Positions 8,051 through 16,629 of a stretch of DNA of 64,000 bases are shown here, piece by piece; the stretch's first letter is position 1, and the number at the start of each line of letters is the position of its first letter. Origin of the DNA: Actinobacillus equuli (lineage in GTDB: Bacteria > Pseudomonadota > Gammaproteobacteria > Enterobacterales > Pasteurellaceae); contig NZ_LR134310.1 of NCBI RefSeq assembly GCF_900636745.1, positions 1,976,501 to 2,040,500 of the forward strand, in the 5' to 3' direction. A model generated the notes under the pieces. That model did no database searches, had not been told where the DNA came from, and saw nothing but the letters and a program-made list of their open reading frames with translations. Position numbers and translations under genes: made by a program.

Positions 8051-11000
8051 TTATGGCTGCCAAAAACCTAATGTTTCATTAAATTTCCAAATAGGGAGTG
8101 TTTTTCCGTAATGTTGCAAAGAAACCGTTGCGAAACGTAGTGCCACTTGAGTTTGATCCGTTTCATCAAGTTGTTCGCATAGCTCGGAAAGCGCTTGGTT
8201 TAAAGGTATGGTAAGCCACGGTGTAATCCAAGGTGATTCACAATTAAGTTTTTGATAGCTTATCTCCGCTAAATAATCATTTTCAAAATATGGGTTTTCC
8301 CATGCTTTCTCGCTGGATTTAAACATAAATTCCCAGTAGCTTTCTTCGCTAGGTAAACAGACTATTTCTGTTTGCCATTTTCCTTCATTTTTTCTAAAAG
8401 GCGTAATCAGTGGCAAATTGGCATTTAACCTATTCGTTAAATTCTCTTGCCAATAAGCGTTTACCCGATTAATACCTTTGTTATTTAATAAATCCCCAAT
8501 CACTTTATGTTCTAAGTCTGCTAAATTGGTTTCAGCCTGTAGCAGGGACGGCTGAATAATGCGAGGTATCGCGGTGATACTTTCTAAATGTTCTTGCTTG
8601 ATTAAATCTACCGTTTTATGACTGGTTAATTTGTTAAGTTTATCTTCAAAACCCGGATGGCAGAATATCGGTTCCGAGCCATGATTTTTCGTTTGTAAGC
8701 CTCGCCAGTTTGTCGGTAGCAATAAAATATTCGCCTGTGTGGCAATTTTTTCAGGGCGATGGCGCCATACTCGACCTGCTAGCTGAATAATCGAACGCAT
8801 TGAAGACGGATCAACAATCGCCCAATCATAATCATGATCTCGCCCAACTTCGGTCACCGGACTGCCTAATACAATAAAAATATGATGAACGGCTTTGTCT
8901 TGTGTGAGTGCGCTAATAATTTCCGGTTGGGAAAATAGCGCCTCAGGCTCGCTACGATTTAATATTCTGTCGAGTTTCTCCTCGAGTTTGGAACGTAATA
9001 GCAACAATTGTTGAGAATGGTAACAGCATAGATGAATTTTATAGTCGCTAAATTGGGTCTTTAAAGGTGTTTTAAATAAGGTTTCAACGAGCGGAATCAT
9101 TGGCTTGATATTCGCAAAACGGATTAACCCCACGCTGACATATTTTTTAGAGATAGGATCTTGCTGTGCATATCTCTGATGTAAGGTAATGGCTTGTTCA
9201 ATTAAAGAATCTGCTAGCATCGTATAGTTAATGTCTTGATTTTCTACGGAGCTAAAGGGCGGTAACTGGATAATTTCCGCTTTATGTCGAATAGGTGATT
9301 GCATTAACTTTTCAGCACGAGATGCCGTAAATTGAGCATGGTACTGTTCAAACTCTTTTACTGTGGCGCATTTTTGTTGTTGCTGTTTATATTCATCAAT
9401 CCAAGCGCAACAAATAGGTAACTCAGGGTTGATACCTTGATGACGATTGTAAATCTTACGTCCTGCTTGATAAGCATTAAATAAACCGCTGATAAGATCC
9501 GGTGTGAGCGTTGCCGAGGAGAGTAATACTTTACTGCCAAACATTCCCGCCAAATGAACTAAACGGCTCAATGCCGGTAGATCACTTTGACTAAAATCAT
9601 CGGGTTCGTCTAATACCAGATCAGATGTCAATAAACGTAGTAGAGGCACAATATGCTTACCGCCACGGATTGTTTCCGTTGCTTGAATCATATGATCTAA
9701 CGTACAACTTACGATAGGTGCATAGAGTAATTTTTTCGCTTTATTATCTGCTAGTAGGGTGCCAAATTCTTCGTCTGCTATGCTACTTTCAAGGACATTC
9801 ATCCCATAAACTTCATTACCTTCGAACCATTCTTGAACGCTTTCACTACCACTTTGTACTGTTTCATTTTGTAACTCAAATAATTGCTTAGTTGCCGAAC
9901 CGCCGACTAAAACCGCAAGTTGTTCAGACGATAGCATAAGCTTTTGGCGAAGTGCTAAACCTGTTTGTAGCGTAAGTACGCGTAAACCAAGCGCGATAGT
10001 AAAGCGAGCGCTGTCCTGATTACTCAAACCGTACATCATTTTGGCATTAGCGAGTGTTTTTCCACATCCGGTACTCGCCATATTTACCCCAAAGAAGCCG
10101 GCTTGTTCGCTTTCCGATTGCACACTTCGCGCTAACTCAAAGGCACGATTTTGCCATTTAAAGCGATCAAGATTCGTACGTTTAGTAAAAGGACGATGTT
10201 GCTGAATATGCGGTAGTTCTTTTGCAAGTTTTGGGAGTAAGCGGGCAAATCTTGCGCTTGTTTTACAAACACCAAGCAAATGTTCATCCAGTGCTTGTTT
10301 TGGCTGTTTGGTTTTTTTATCTGTATTCGCAAGTAATTTTTCAAAGAAATTAAGGTCTCCCAATCGGCGATCCGCTGGAGCAGAAGAATAATTATGGTCG
10401 CCGACAATCAAACACAAACGTGACAAAATAAGTAAGAACGGATCATTTATCGTTTTGTTTAATTGAGATAATTCACGTAAAGGAGCATGGTTTAAGGCTT
10501 TGTTAGCCCAACGCTGCATGGCTTTTTGCCAAGCTTTGCTTTCCATCACCAATGTTTTAAATTGCCAGAAGTTTTCCGGTTGAGGATGCTCACTTTGATT
10601 CATTACCCAATGTTCTACCGGTGCTAAAAATCGATAGAATAGTTCTACATCTGTTTTAAATATGAAATGTTCTCTTAATTCCCGTTCATAATCACTATGA
10701 TAACCGAATGTTTTTTGGGTAAAGGGTAATTTATGATGTGAAAGAATGAGCCACAGTACCACTTTAGCAAGCGGTGGAAAATGAGAAAAATTATGCGGAT
10801 AATCGCTTTTATCCGCAATCAGAGTTAGGTTCGGTAGCCAATCCGGATTCTCTTCAATGTAATTTTGCCAATTTGCTAAACGAGCGAGCCATTGTTCATC
10901 CGTATCGCAGCCGGCAATCATGGCTTCAAACAAACGAGCGGAAATCCACTCATGTCGATAACAATCAGGAAAAAATTTCGCTTTAGGCTTTAGTTTTTGC

Positions 11001-11398
11001 TGAAATGCGATATTCGCTTTACCAATATCATGTAGCAATGCCGCAATAGCGGTTAAAATTTGAATGGAATATGCGCTTAGCCAACCATTTTCATCATCGG
11101 CACGTAAAATATTACGTTGAGTACGATTGGTTGGTACACGTCCTTCGGCATTAAATTGACTTTTATCTCCAACAATCCAAAGCAATTCGGTTAAATTTTT
11201 ACCATGTGTCCAATAACAAGCAACCGCCGTATTTTTACGTGCTGTTTGACGTAACATATTGTGTAGTGTTTCCAATCCGGCTTGGGTAATAGCGGTTTGC
11301 CAGCAGCGGTCACCGCAACGTTCGGCAAATTGATCCAATATACGTCTAGTTTCGGTCAGGGCATTTTTATTGCATTGGCTAATCAATAAGATATTCAT
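8051..11398 (-). CDS. cas3: Cas2-Cas3 fusion, type I-F nuclease-helicase
   Basis: The 1115-residue protein begins with a Cas2-like domain (about 1-95, MNILLISQCNKNALTETRRI). It continues with an HD nuclease domain (His123-Asp124 in LLHDIGKANIAFQ) and a superfamily 2 helicase: Walker A ASTGCGKT at 441-448, DEPD at 597-600, SAT at 628-630 and motif VI QLAGRVWRHRP. The Cas2-3 fusion is the hallmark of subtype I-F. Cas2 joins Cas1 for spacer acquisition, while Cas3 degrades target DNA after recruitment by the Csy complex. Its start overlaps the cas1 stop as ATGA (11395-11398). All motifs look intact. An uptake-signal copy lies at its 3' end. Confidence 0.96.
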   Translation of the reverse strand: MNILLISQCNKNALTETRRILDQFAERCGDRCWQTAITQAGLETLHNMLRQTARKNTAVACYWTHGKNLTELLWIVGDKSQFNAEGRVPTNRTQRNILRADDENGWLSAYSIQILTAIAALLHDIGKANIAFQQKLKPKAKFFPDCYRHEWISARLFEAMIAGCDTDEQWLARLANWQNYIEENPDWLPNLTLIADKSDYPHNFSHFPPLAKVVLWLILSHHKLPFTQKTFGYHSDYERELREHFIFKTDVELFYRFLAPVEHWVMNQSEHPQPENFWQFKTLVMESKAWQKAMQRWANKALNHAPLRELSQLNKTINDPFLLILSRLCLIVGDHNYSSAPADRRLGDLNFFEKLLANTDKKTKQPKQALDEHLLGVCKTSARFARLLPKLAKELPHIQQHRPFTKRTNLDRFKWQNRAFELARSVQSESEQAGFFGVNMASTGCGKTLANAKMMYGLSNQDSARFTIALGLRVLTLQTGLALRQKLMLSSEQLAVLVGGSATKQLFELQNETVQSGSESVQEWFEGNEVYGMNVLESSIADEEFGTLLADNKAKKLLYAPIVSCTLDHMIQATETIRGGKHIVPLLRLLTSDLVLDEPDDFSQSDLPALSRLVHLAGMFGSKVLLSSATLTPDLISGLFNAYQAGRKIYNRHQGINPELPICCAWIDEYKQQQQKCATVKEFEQYHAQFTASRAEKLMQSPIRHKAEIIQLPPFSSVENQDINYTMLADSLIEQAITLHQRYAQQDPISKKYVSVGLIRFANIKPMIPLVETLFKTPLKTQFSDYKIHLCCYHSQQLLLLRSKLEEKLDRILNRSEPEALFSQPEIISALTQDKAVHHIFIVLGSPVTEVGRDHDYDWAIVDPSSMRSIIQLAGRVWRHRPEKIATQANILLLPTNWRGLQTKNHGSEPIFCHPGFEDKLNKLTSHKTVDLIKQEHLESITAIPRIIQPSLLQAETNLADLEHKVIGDLLNNKGINRVNAYWQENLTNRLNANLPLITPFRKNEGKWQTEIVCLPSEESYWEFMFKSSEKAWENPYFENDYLAEISYQKLNCESPWITPWLTIPLNQALSELCEQLDETDQTQVALRFATVSLQHYGKTLPIWKFNETLGFWQP

Positions 11399-12351
11399 AT
11401 ATTGGCACCTTCAGAAGCAAGTTGTTTAAGCGTATTGATGATAATATCCAGCGCTTCAAAGCGAATAAGGTTATTAATACAAGCTTGGCGGAATTGTTTC
11501 TCATTATCCCCATTCTGTGCGGAAATAAATGCTTGCGGCAGAATAATAGCATCTTTAATAATATCTGCCGCATCAAATACCAAACCGCCACGACGTGTTT
11601 TCCCGTGTAATATCGCCAAGCCATGCGGTAAACCGAGCACCCAGCAAGCCGTTGCACCTAAACCATAGGCTAAATAATTACCGTGATCTAAAAATTGATT
11701 TGCGCCTTCTTTGCCACTTTCTCTTTTAAAACTTTCGTCATTAAGTGTCGCTTGGTTGGCTAAAGCGTATAGTTTTGCGGTTAAACGACCTTCTGCGGCT
11801 AAGAGTGATTGGCTGTCTTTCACATTAGTAAATTCTGCTTGATAATGTTGTACTAATGCCGTTAATTTATCTTGAGCATATTCCCAATCGAACTTGTTCC
11901 AAGTTCGAAGTAGTAATTGTAACCGTGCTAATTGCAAAGTTTTTGCTGAATTTAACCGCTTGTTATCGTCAAACCAAAAGCGACACCATTGCTGTAGATA
12001 TTCGACCGGACGATATTCACTTTGAGGGCTAAAAAAATCACAACCGATTTCTGTTTCCGTCCCATTAAATAGCGGCGTACCGCCTCCACTACAGAAACCA
12101 ACCATAACCCCTGCTTTTGACAACTCTCGCATTGCCGCTTGAGTTATCGAAGTACCACTTCCCAATAGTAAACAGATAGTATTGGCAATAGGAATATTCC
12201 AATAGAGAGATTCATTACCTTTATCGGTAACATACTCGACACGCCCGCCGTTTAATAATATTCGGCAATGTTCTAAGTAATAAATATTCGCCCGTTTAGA
12301 ATGTAAAATCGTTTTTAAATCCGAAGACGGAATATAAGGTGTTTTTTTCAT
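11395..12351 (-). CDS. cas1: CRISPR integrase Cas1, type I-F
   Basis: The protein of 318 residues is the spacer-acquisition integrase. The metal-binding residues are all present: Glu187 (LLAAEGRLTAKLY), His249 (LAILHGKTRRGG), Asp260 and Asp263 (LVFDAAD). The block HGKTRRGGLVFD is diagnostic of I-F Cas1. The gene begins only about 20 bp from the degenerate terminal CRISPR repeat and is read in the same direction as the array. Transcription through the array could therefore feed into cas1-cas2/3; no clear promoter is visible between them. Confidence 0.96.
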   Translation of the reverse strand: MKKTPYIPSSDLKTILHSKRANIYYLEHCRILLNGGRVEYVTDKGNESLYWNIPIANTICLLLGSGTSITQAAMRELSKAGVMVGFCSGGGTPLFNGTETEIGCDFFSPQSEYRPVEYLQQWCRFWFDDNKRLNSAKTLQLARLQLLLRTWNKFDWEYAQDKLTALVQHYQAEFTNVKDSQSLLAAEGRLTAKLYALANQATLNDESFKRESGKEGANQFLDHGNYLAYGLGATACWVLGLPHGLAILHGKTRRGGLVFDAADIIKDAIILPQAFISAQNGDNEKQFRQACINNLIRFEALDIIINTLKQLASEGANI

Positions 12352-12371
12352 ATTATTTCCTCTTATTTTGT

Positions 12372-13959
12372 GGACTAAGCTACCTATACGGTAGTGAAGT
12401 CATTTGTCGGGTGTGAGCAACTTAAATCTCTTTTCTAAGCTGCCTATACGGCAGTGAAGGTGATATATCTGCGGCTAGTGGTACGTTTAGTTTTCTAAGC
12501 TGCCTATACGGCAGTGAAGGCAGCGCAGACATTTGGCACAAACTCACTATGTTTCTAAGCTGCCTATACGGCAGTGAAGATATCACCCACTTGCAAGTCA
12601 AAATAAGCACTTTTCTAAGTTGCCTATACGGCAGTGAAGGCCAAGTCGGCGAAATTGGTGCGCACGTGCAATTTCTAAGCTGCCTATACGGCAGTGAAGG
12701 CACCATAATAATTTGCGACATTGGCAACTAATTTCTAAGCTGCCTATACGGCAGTGAAGACACGATGACCGGTGTGCTGCACATTAAAGGTTTTCTAAGC
12801 TGCCTATACGGCAGTGAAGAAAATACCAGCAAGTGTGGCTGGCGTGAAGGCTTTCTAAGCTGCCTATACGGCAGTGAAGTGGATAGTAGCGGTAATGTTA
12901 CGGCAAAAAAATTTCTAAGCTGCTTATACGGCAGTGAAGTGTTCAAGGCAGATAGCCTGAATGCGTTTTTATTTCTAAGCTGCCTATACGGCAGTGAAGT
13001 CTAAGTGCGCTTCCAGCGCGTTCTCAAATGCTTTCTAAGCTGCCTATACGGCAGTGAAGAAAAACCGTTTGAGTGCGTAGGGTTCCGCTGTTTTCTAAGC
13101 TGCCTATACGGCAGTGAAGTTTAGATTTTTAGATAGAGCATTGAGTTTGGATTTCTAAGCTGCCTATACGGCAGTGAAGGCCAACTGCCACCGTTCCGCC
13201 CACCTTCACTTTTTCTAAGCTGCCTATACGGCAGTGAAGTTTGTAAAGATTACTATTGTTTTGTTCTGCAGTTTCTAAGCTGCCTATACGGCAGTGAAGG
13301 CTTAGATTTCATTTCAGCAAAATATTGGTAATTTCTAAGCTGCCTATACGGCAGTGAAGTATGGGTGGACAAGTTAAGAAATCGTGGAAATTTTCTAAGC
13401 TGCCTATACGGCAGTGAAGTTTCTTCAATATCCTAGAATATTTTGTAAAAATTTCTAAGCTGCCTATACGGCAGTGAAGCAAAAATTGTCATAATACCTT
13501 TAGGCGTACAATTTCTAAGCTGCCTATACGGCAGTGAAGAGGCTTTTGTCGCTCAGTTGCTTGGCATGACATTTCTAAGCTGCCTATACGGCAGTGAAGC
13601 TATTACCATATTTAGCTTGGGCGTTTTCGGTTTTCTAAGCTGCCTATACGGCAGTGAAGCGATCACCGCTAAAGCGGAAAATGCGTTGTCATTTCTAAGC
13701 TGCCTATACGGCAGTGAAGGCCAGTTGTCACTTTGAGGATAATCACCTAAATTTCTAAGCTGCCTATACGGCAGTGAAGGAAGTAATGGTTCTGCTGCAA
13801 GTGGTTCGGGTTTTCTAAGCTGCCTATACGGCAGTGAAGTTGAAGACCAACATCAATCTTAAATGCGGATATTTCTAAGCTGCCTATACGGCAGTGAAGT
13901 CATTACACCTTTCTTCATCTTGGGCAATAAATTTCTAAGCTGCCTATACGGCAGTGAAG
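12372..13959 (-). CRISPR. Type I-F CRISPR array, 27 repeats and 26 spacers
   Basis: A 28-bp repeat (plus strand TTTCTAAGCTGCCTATACGG plus CAGTGAAG) recurs with an exact 60-bp period. There are 26 copies from 12432 to 13932, plus a degenerate copy at 12372-12399. All 26 spacers are 32 nt. The crRNA sense is the minus strand: a repeat beginning CTTCACTGCC, with stem CTGCC/GGCAG and loop GTATA, as Cas6f requires. The leader is therefore at the high-coordinate end (13960-14100), and the oldest, degenerate repeat abuts cas1. Two internal repeats carry single changes (C to T at 12620 and at 12924). The short ORFs that cross the array are artefacts of the periodicity. Confidence 0.99.
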
Positions 13960-14100
13960 TCGTTATTTTACTTTAGAATGTCAGATATACCAAGTTGTTA
14001 AAGAGCTTTTAATCAAAAAATCCCTTTTTTGAAAGGTTTTTATAACCCTTTGTTTCTAAAAGAAAAATGAATTCTCTTGAAAAAAGGGTTATAAAATGGG
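13960..14100 (-). promoter_or_regulatory. CRISPR leader region
   Basis: This is the AT-rich 141-bp stretch between cas6f and the first repeat in the crRNA sense. It holds a 14-bp inverted repeat (14038-14051 with 14083-14096, AAAGGGTTATAAAA) and a small hairpin CCTTT/AAAGG (14023-14036) flanked by A and T runs. The latter could weakly terminate the csy transcript. The plus-strand stretch AATCAAAAAATCC at 14011 is only a partial IHF-type match. A discrete array promoter could not be pinned down. Confidence 0.65.
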
Positions 14101-14670
14101 TTAGAAATGCGGAACGGTTGCTACTTGGCTTAATCCATATGCGTTAAATAAGCCGGAAGCGGGTTCTGCTAAACGAAATTGTCGTATTGCCAATACAAAA
14201 TGCTGCTTAGTACTACTGCTCTTGAGTTTTACATGGGGAAATGTTTTTTGATTCTGTTGATGTATTAGCATCTCTTTGCGAACATCTTCAGTCCATTTCC
14301 CTTGTTGAGTTAAAAATTTCTCTGTACGGCGAATAGCACTTTGGCCTTTTCTATGTACCCTTTGGTAACGGTAGTATTCCACTATTTCTTCCGGCACAGG
14401 TGTTACCGATGTAATAAGCACATAGTCTTGTAAACCTTCTCCAATTAATTGTGTTTTTATTTGGGTACAATGTTGCTCATTTCCGAAAACTCGAATGATT
14501 CCACCAAGCGTGCGCCCTAAGCCGTAAGCTGGAAAGTCTAACCCGATTTCGCCTTGATAAAGCGGTAGAAATTTATGCAAAATTTGCAAACTATGTGCAA
14601 TTACATCCGTTTGAAGTATATCTACTTGGGGAATCGCTTTTAGCTCAATGTAATGTGTTAATTCACTCAT
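14101..14670 (-). CDS. cas6f: crRNA endonuclease Cas6f (Csy4)
   Basis: The protein of 189 residues processes the I-F pre-crRNA at the base of the repeat hairpin and stays bound to the 3' handle. The catalytic His is His32 (ILHKFLP), and the serine-rich active-site loop SSSTKQHF (151-158) matches the family. An arginine-rich helix (RKGQSAIRRTEKF, 108-120) would sit in the RNA major groove. The C-terminal YGLSQVATVPHF parallels the Csy4 ending YGLSxxxxVPxF. It is the last gene of the csy operon, 2 nt after the csy3 stop, and directly precedes the leader. Confidence 0.95.
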   Translation of the reverse strand: MSELTHYIELKAIPQVDILQTDVIAHSLQILHKFLPLYQGEIGLDFPAYGLGRTLGGIIRVFGNEQHCTQIKTQLIGEGLQDYVLITSVTPVPEEIVEYYRYQRVHRKGQSAIRRTEKFLTQQGKWTEDVRKEMLIHQQNQKTFPHVKLKSSSTKQHFVLAIRQFRLAEPASGLFNAYGLSQVATVPHF

Positions 14671-14672
14671 AT

Positions 14673-15668
14673 TTATTCCTTACCGCTTGCGCCAAATACG
14701 CCACCTCGAATTAATACGCTAATAACGTAGTGCTGTTGTTCAAGTTCCGGTGCTACGTCCTTTAATACCCAGTTATCGAATAGTGTATAGAAATCGATTT
14801 TTTCTTTTGGCTGGCGGAACGCCGTACCAAGATTAGTGACTGCGCCATAAGGTTCGGCTGCAATAGGGAAAGGGGCATTTTCTGCATACCAAGTGTCAAT
14901 AGTACGAATCGCATTGCCGATTTTTTGTGAATGCATTCCGGCTTTGTTATTGATTTCATACAAAATTTTACTTTTGCGAGTACCGGTATCTAACACCAAT
15001 TCTTGTGACGGGTATACTTCTTGACCACGTCCCATTTTGGCTTGGGCTTCAATTTCCAGAATGATGAATTCTTCGCCTTTTAAACCTTTTTCAATATAAC
15101 TTGCAATTTTTTGAAGTTTTTCATCCGCTTGTTCAAAACTGTTAAGCGGCAGTTGTTTGGCATTTTCGAAAACAACGACATCATCCGCGACCTTTATACT
15201 GACTTGGATAGTTTCTGCGCTGATACGATTACGCCATAACCAACGAGCATTTGCTAAATTAGTTGCATATCTTTTGGCTAATTCCGACATACCGTGAGTG
15301 GTTAAGTAATTTTGAATGGTCGATAGGAGTTTTGCTTGATATTCAGGATCATTACAAACATTAGGCTTTCCTTCAAAAGGTAAAACTTTACAGGTAAATC
15401 TTGCGACTAAGGTATCGTAGTCGTCATTTAAAGTTGCAACATCGACGCGCTGTAAATTGGCTTTTTCAATTTCAGCGTCTAATTTGGCAGGATCATTGGC
15501 TAATGCGTTTTTTAAGCGATTTGAAATAGTCCCTCTTACCGATTTTTCTCGAATTGTAACCGCAATTTCAGGTGCGTCACTCATGCTATTTTTCTGGGTA
15601 AAAGTGGCATCGGAAATATCAAGTTTACGCTCAAATGCTAGAACTGATGCAGTAGTTAATTTTGTCAT
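14673..15668 (-). CDS. csy3: Csy3 (Cas7f) backbone protein of the type I-F Cascade
   Basis: The protein of 331 residues is the Cas7-type subunit that polymerises along the crRNA spacer in the Csy complex. Family hallmarks include KRYATNLANARWLWRNR, the glycine-rich RGGVFGASGKE C-terminus and TFTQKNS near the N-terminus. The gene starts 1 nt after the csy2 stop, with AGGAGC as ribosome site inside the end of csy2. This spacing suggests coupled translation in keeping with the high stoichiometry of Csy3. Nothing suggests disruption. Confidence 0.94.
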   Translation of the reverse strand: MTKLTTASVLAFERKLDISDATFTQKNSMSDAPEIAVTIREKSVRGTISNRLKNALANDPAKLDAEIEKANLQRVDVATLNDDYDTLVARFTCKVLPFEGKPNVCNDPEYQAKLLSTIQNYLTTHGMSELAKRYATNLANARWLWRNRISAETIQVSIKVADDVVVFENAKQLPLNSFEQADEKLQKIASYIEKGLKGEEFIILEIEAQAKMGRGQEVYPSQELVLDTGTRKSKILYEINNKAGMHSQKIGNAIRTIDTWYAENAPFPIAAEPYGAVTNLGTAFRQPKEKIDFYTLFDNWVLKDVAPELEQQHYVISVLIRGGVFGASGKE

Positions 15669-15669
15669 A

Positions 15670-16629
15670 TTATGCTCCTTGGGTAATTAAATAGAGATTA
15701 TCTTGCGGGGTGTTGTAGCGCCAAAAACATTGCGATAAATCATCGGGTAAACTAAAAGGGAAAACCCATTTTCCTAAGCTGTAAACCGTTTCAACATATT
15801 GGCTTGGGTATTCAGTCGTACGGCAATTTTGCATTTCACCGGCAGTAAATAGCGGTGAAATAGCTTGGTAACCGACAGGAATCGGTACTAGCCATCCTTT
15901 TCCTTGATTGACATTAAAGGTTTCCCATTCTTGGGAAGTTGCGTGTTCGGATAATGGAATATGGTGTAATGTTGCTACCTCAAGTAATGCATCCAGCGCA
16001 TTCGCATTTGGAGTAGCAGGACAGATCGTTATTTCATTATTTGAGATTCCGTTTTGTAATGACTGAGTAATATCCGCTAAGGTTTGCTTTGCATCCATGA
16101 GAACGAAAGCCGGCATGAGCGCGAGTTTTATTTCCTTAGTATCACTTAAATTAAAGAGTTCAACATTCTCAATTTGAAAAACACTACCTCCGGCAATTCG
16201 TTGTTGCATAAGCAATTTTTGGCAATGTTCAAGAAATTGTGTTTTCTGTTCCGAGTCCTGACTATTTAATGCATAGTAAAGCTCAGGATCTTTAACTTCC
16301 ATTTCAACGACTAATGAAATATCCAAGTGAATTTTTCCTTCCTCGATAATGGAAGGCGAATCGCCATTTTTTTTGAGAGGGTTACGTGTTTGATTAAAGG
16401 TTAAATCTGAGAAATCACTATTTTTATAACCTAATATTTGATAATCATGACAAGCAATCATCACACCGCCTAATTCCACTTGTTGGGGAAATAGTTTACG
16501 GCTAAGTGCATGAATCGCACCGGTAAAACCGGTGAGAGCAGGAAAACCATACGTGATTGGGCTAGAAATCGTATTTGCCGCTTGAATTTCAATATGATCA
16601 AACAGCAGATAAAAGTTTGGATAATTCAT
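15670..16629 (-). CDS. csy2: Csy2 (Cas5f), type I-F Cascade subunit
   Basis: The protein of 319 residues is the Cas5-type subunit that pairs with Csy1 to cap the 5' handle of the crRNA and take part in PAM recognition. The N-terminal block YLLFDHIEIQAANTISSPITYGFPALTGFTGA (described in parts: FDHIEIQAANTISSP, then YGFPALTGF) is the signature of the family. The start overlaps the csy1 stop as ATGA (16626-16629). Length is close to the usual 320-330 residues. Confidence 0.93.
   Translation of the reverse strand: MNYPNFYLLFDHIEIQAANTISSPITYGFPALTGFTGAIHALSRKLFPQQVELGGVMIACHDYQILGYKNSDFSDLTFNQTRNPLKKNGDSPSIIEEGKIHLDISLVVEMEVKDPELYYALNSQDSEQKTQFLEHCQKLLMQQRIAGGSVFQIENVELFNLSDTKEIKLALMPAFVLMDAKQTLADITQSLQNGISNNEITICPATPNANALDALLEVATLHHIPLSEHATSQEWETFNVNQGKGWLVPIPVGYQAISPLFTAGEMQNCRTTEYPSQYVETVYSLGKWVFPFSLPDDLSQCFWRYNTPQDNLYLITQGA

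Noticed and set aside
11379-11668. Overlapping ORFs on both strands within cas1
   Set aside because: They are alternative frames of an intact Cas1 gene with all catalytic residues; nothing suggests a frameshift.
12422-13004. Several short ORFs on both strands with repeated SLPYRQLR or FLSCLYGSE peptides
   Set aside because: They are translations of the CRISPR repeat. The 60-bp period is a multiple of three, so frames stay open across the array.
14011-14023. IHF site in the CRISPR leader
   Set aside because: AATCAAAAAATCC misses two of the conserved positions of the IHF consensus; not strong enough to call.
15457-15690. ORF antisense to csy3
   Set aside because: Shadow of the csy3 coding sequence; no ribosome site and no conserved features.
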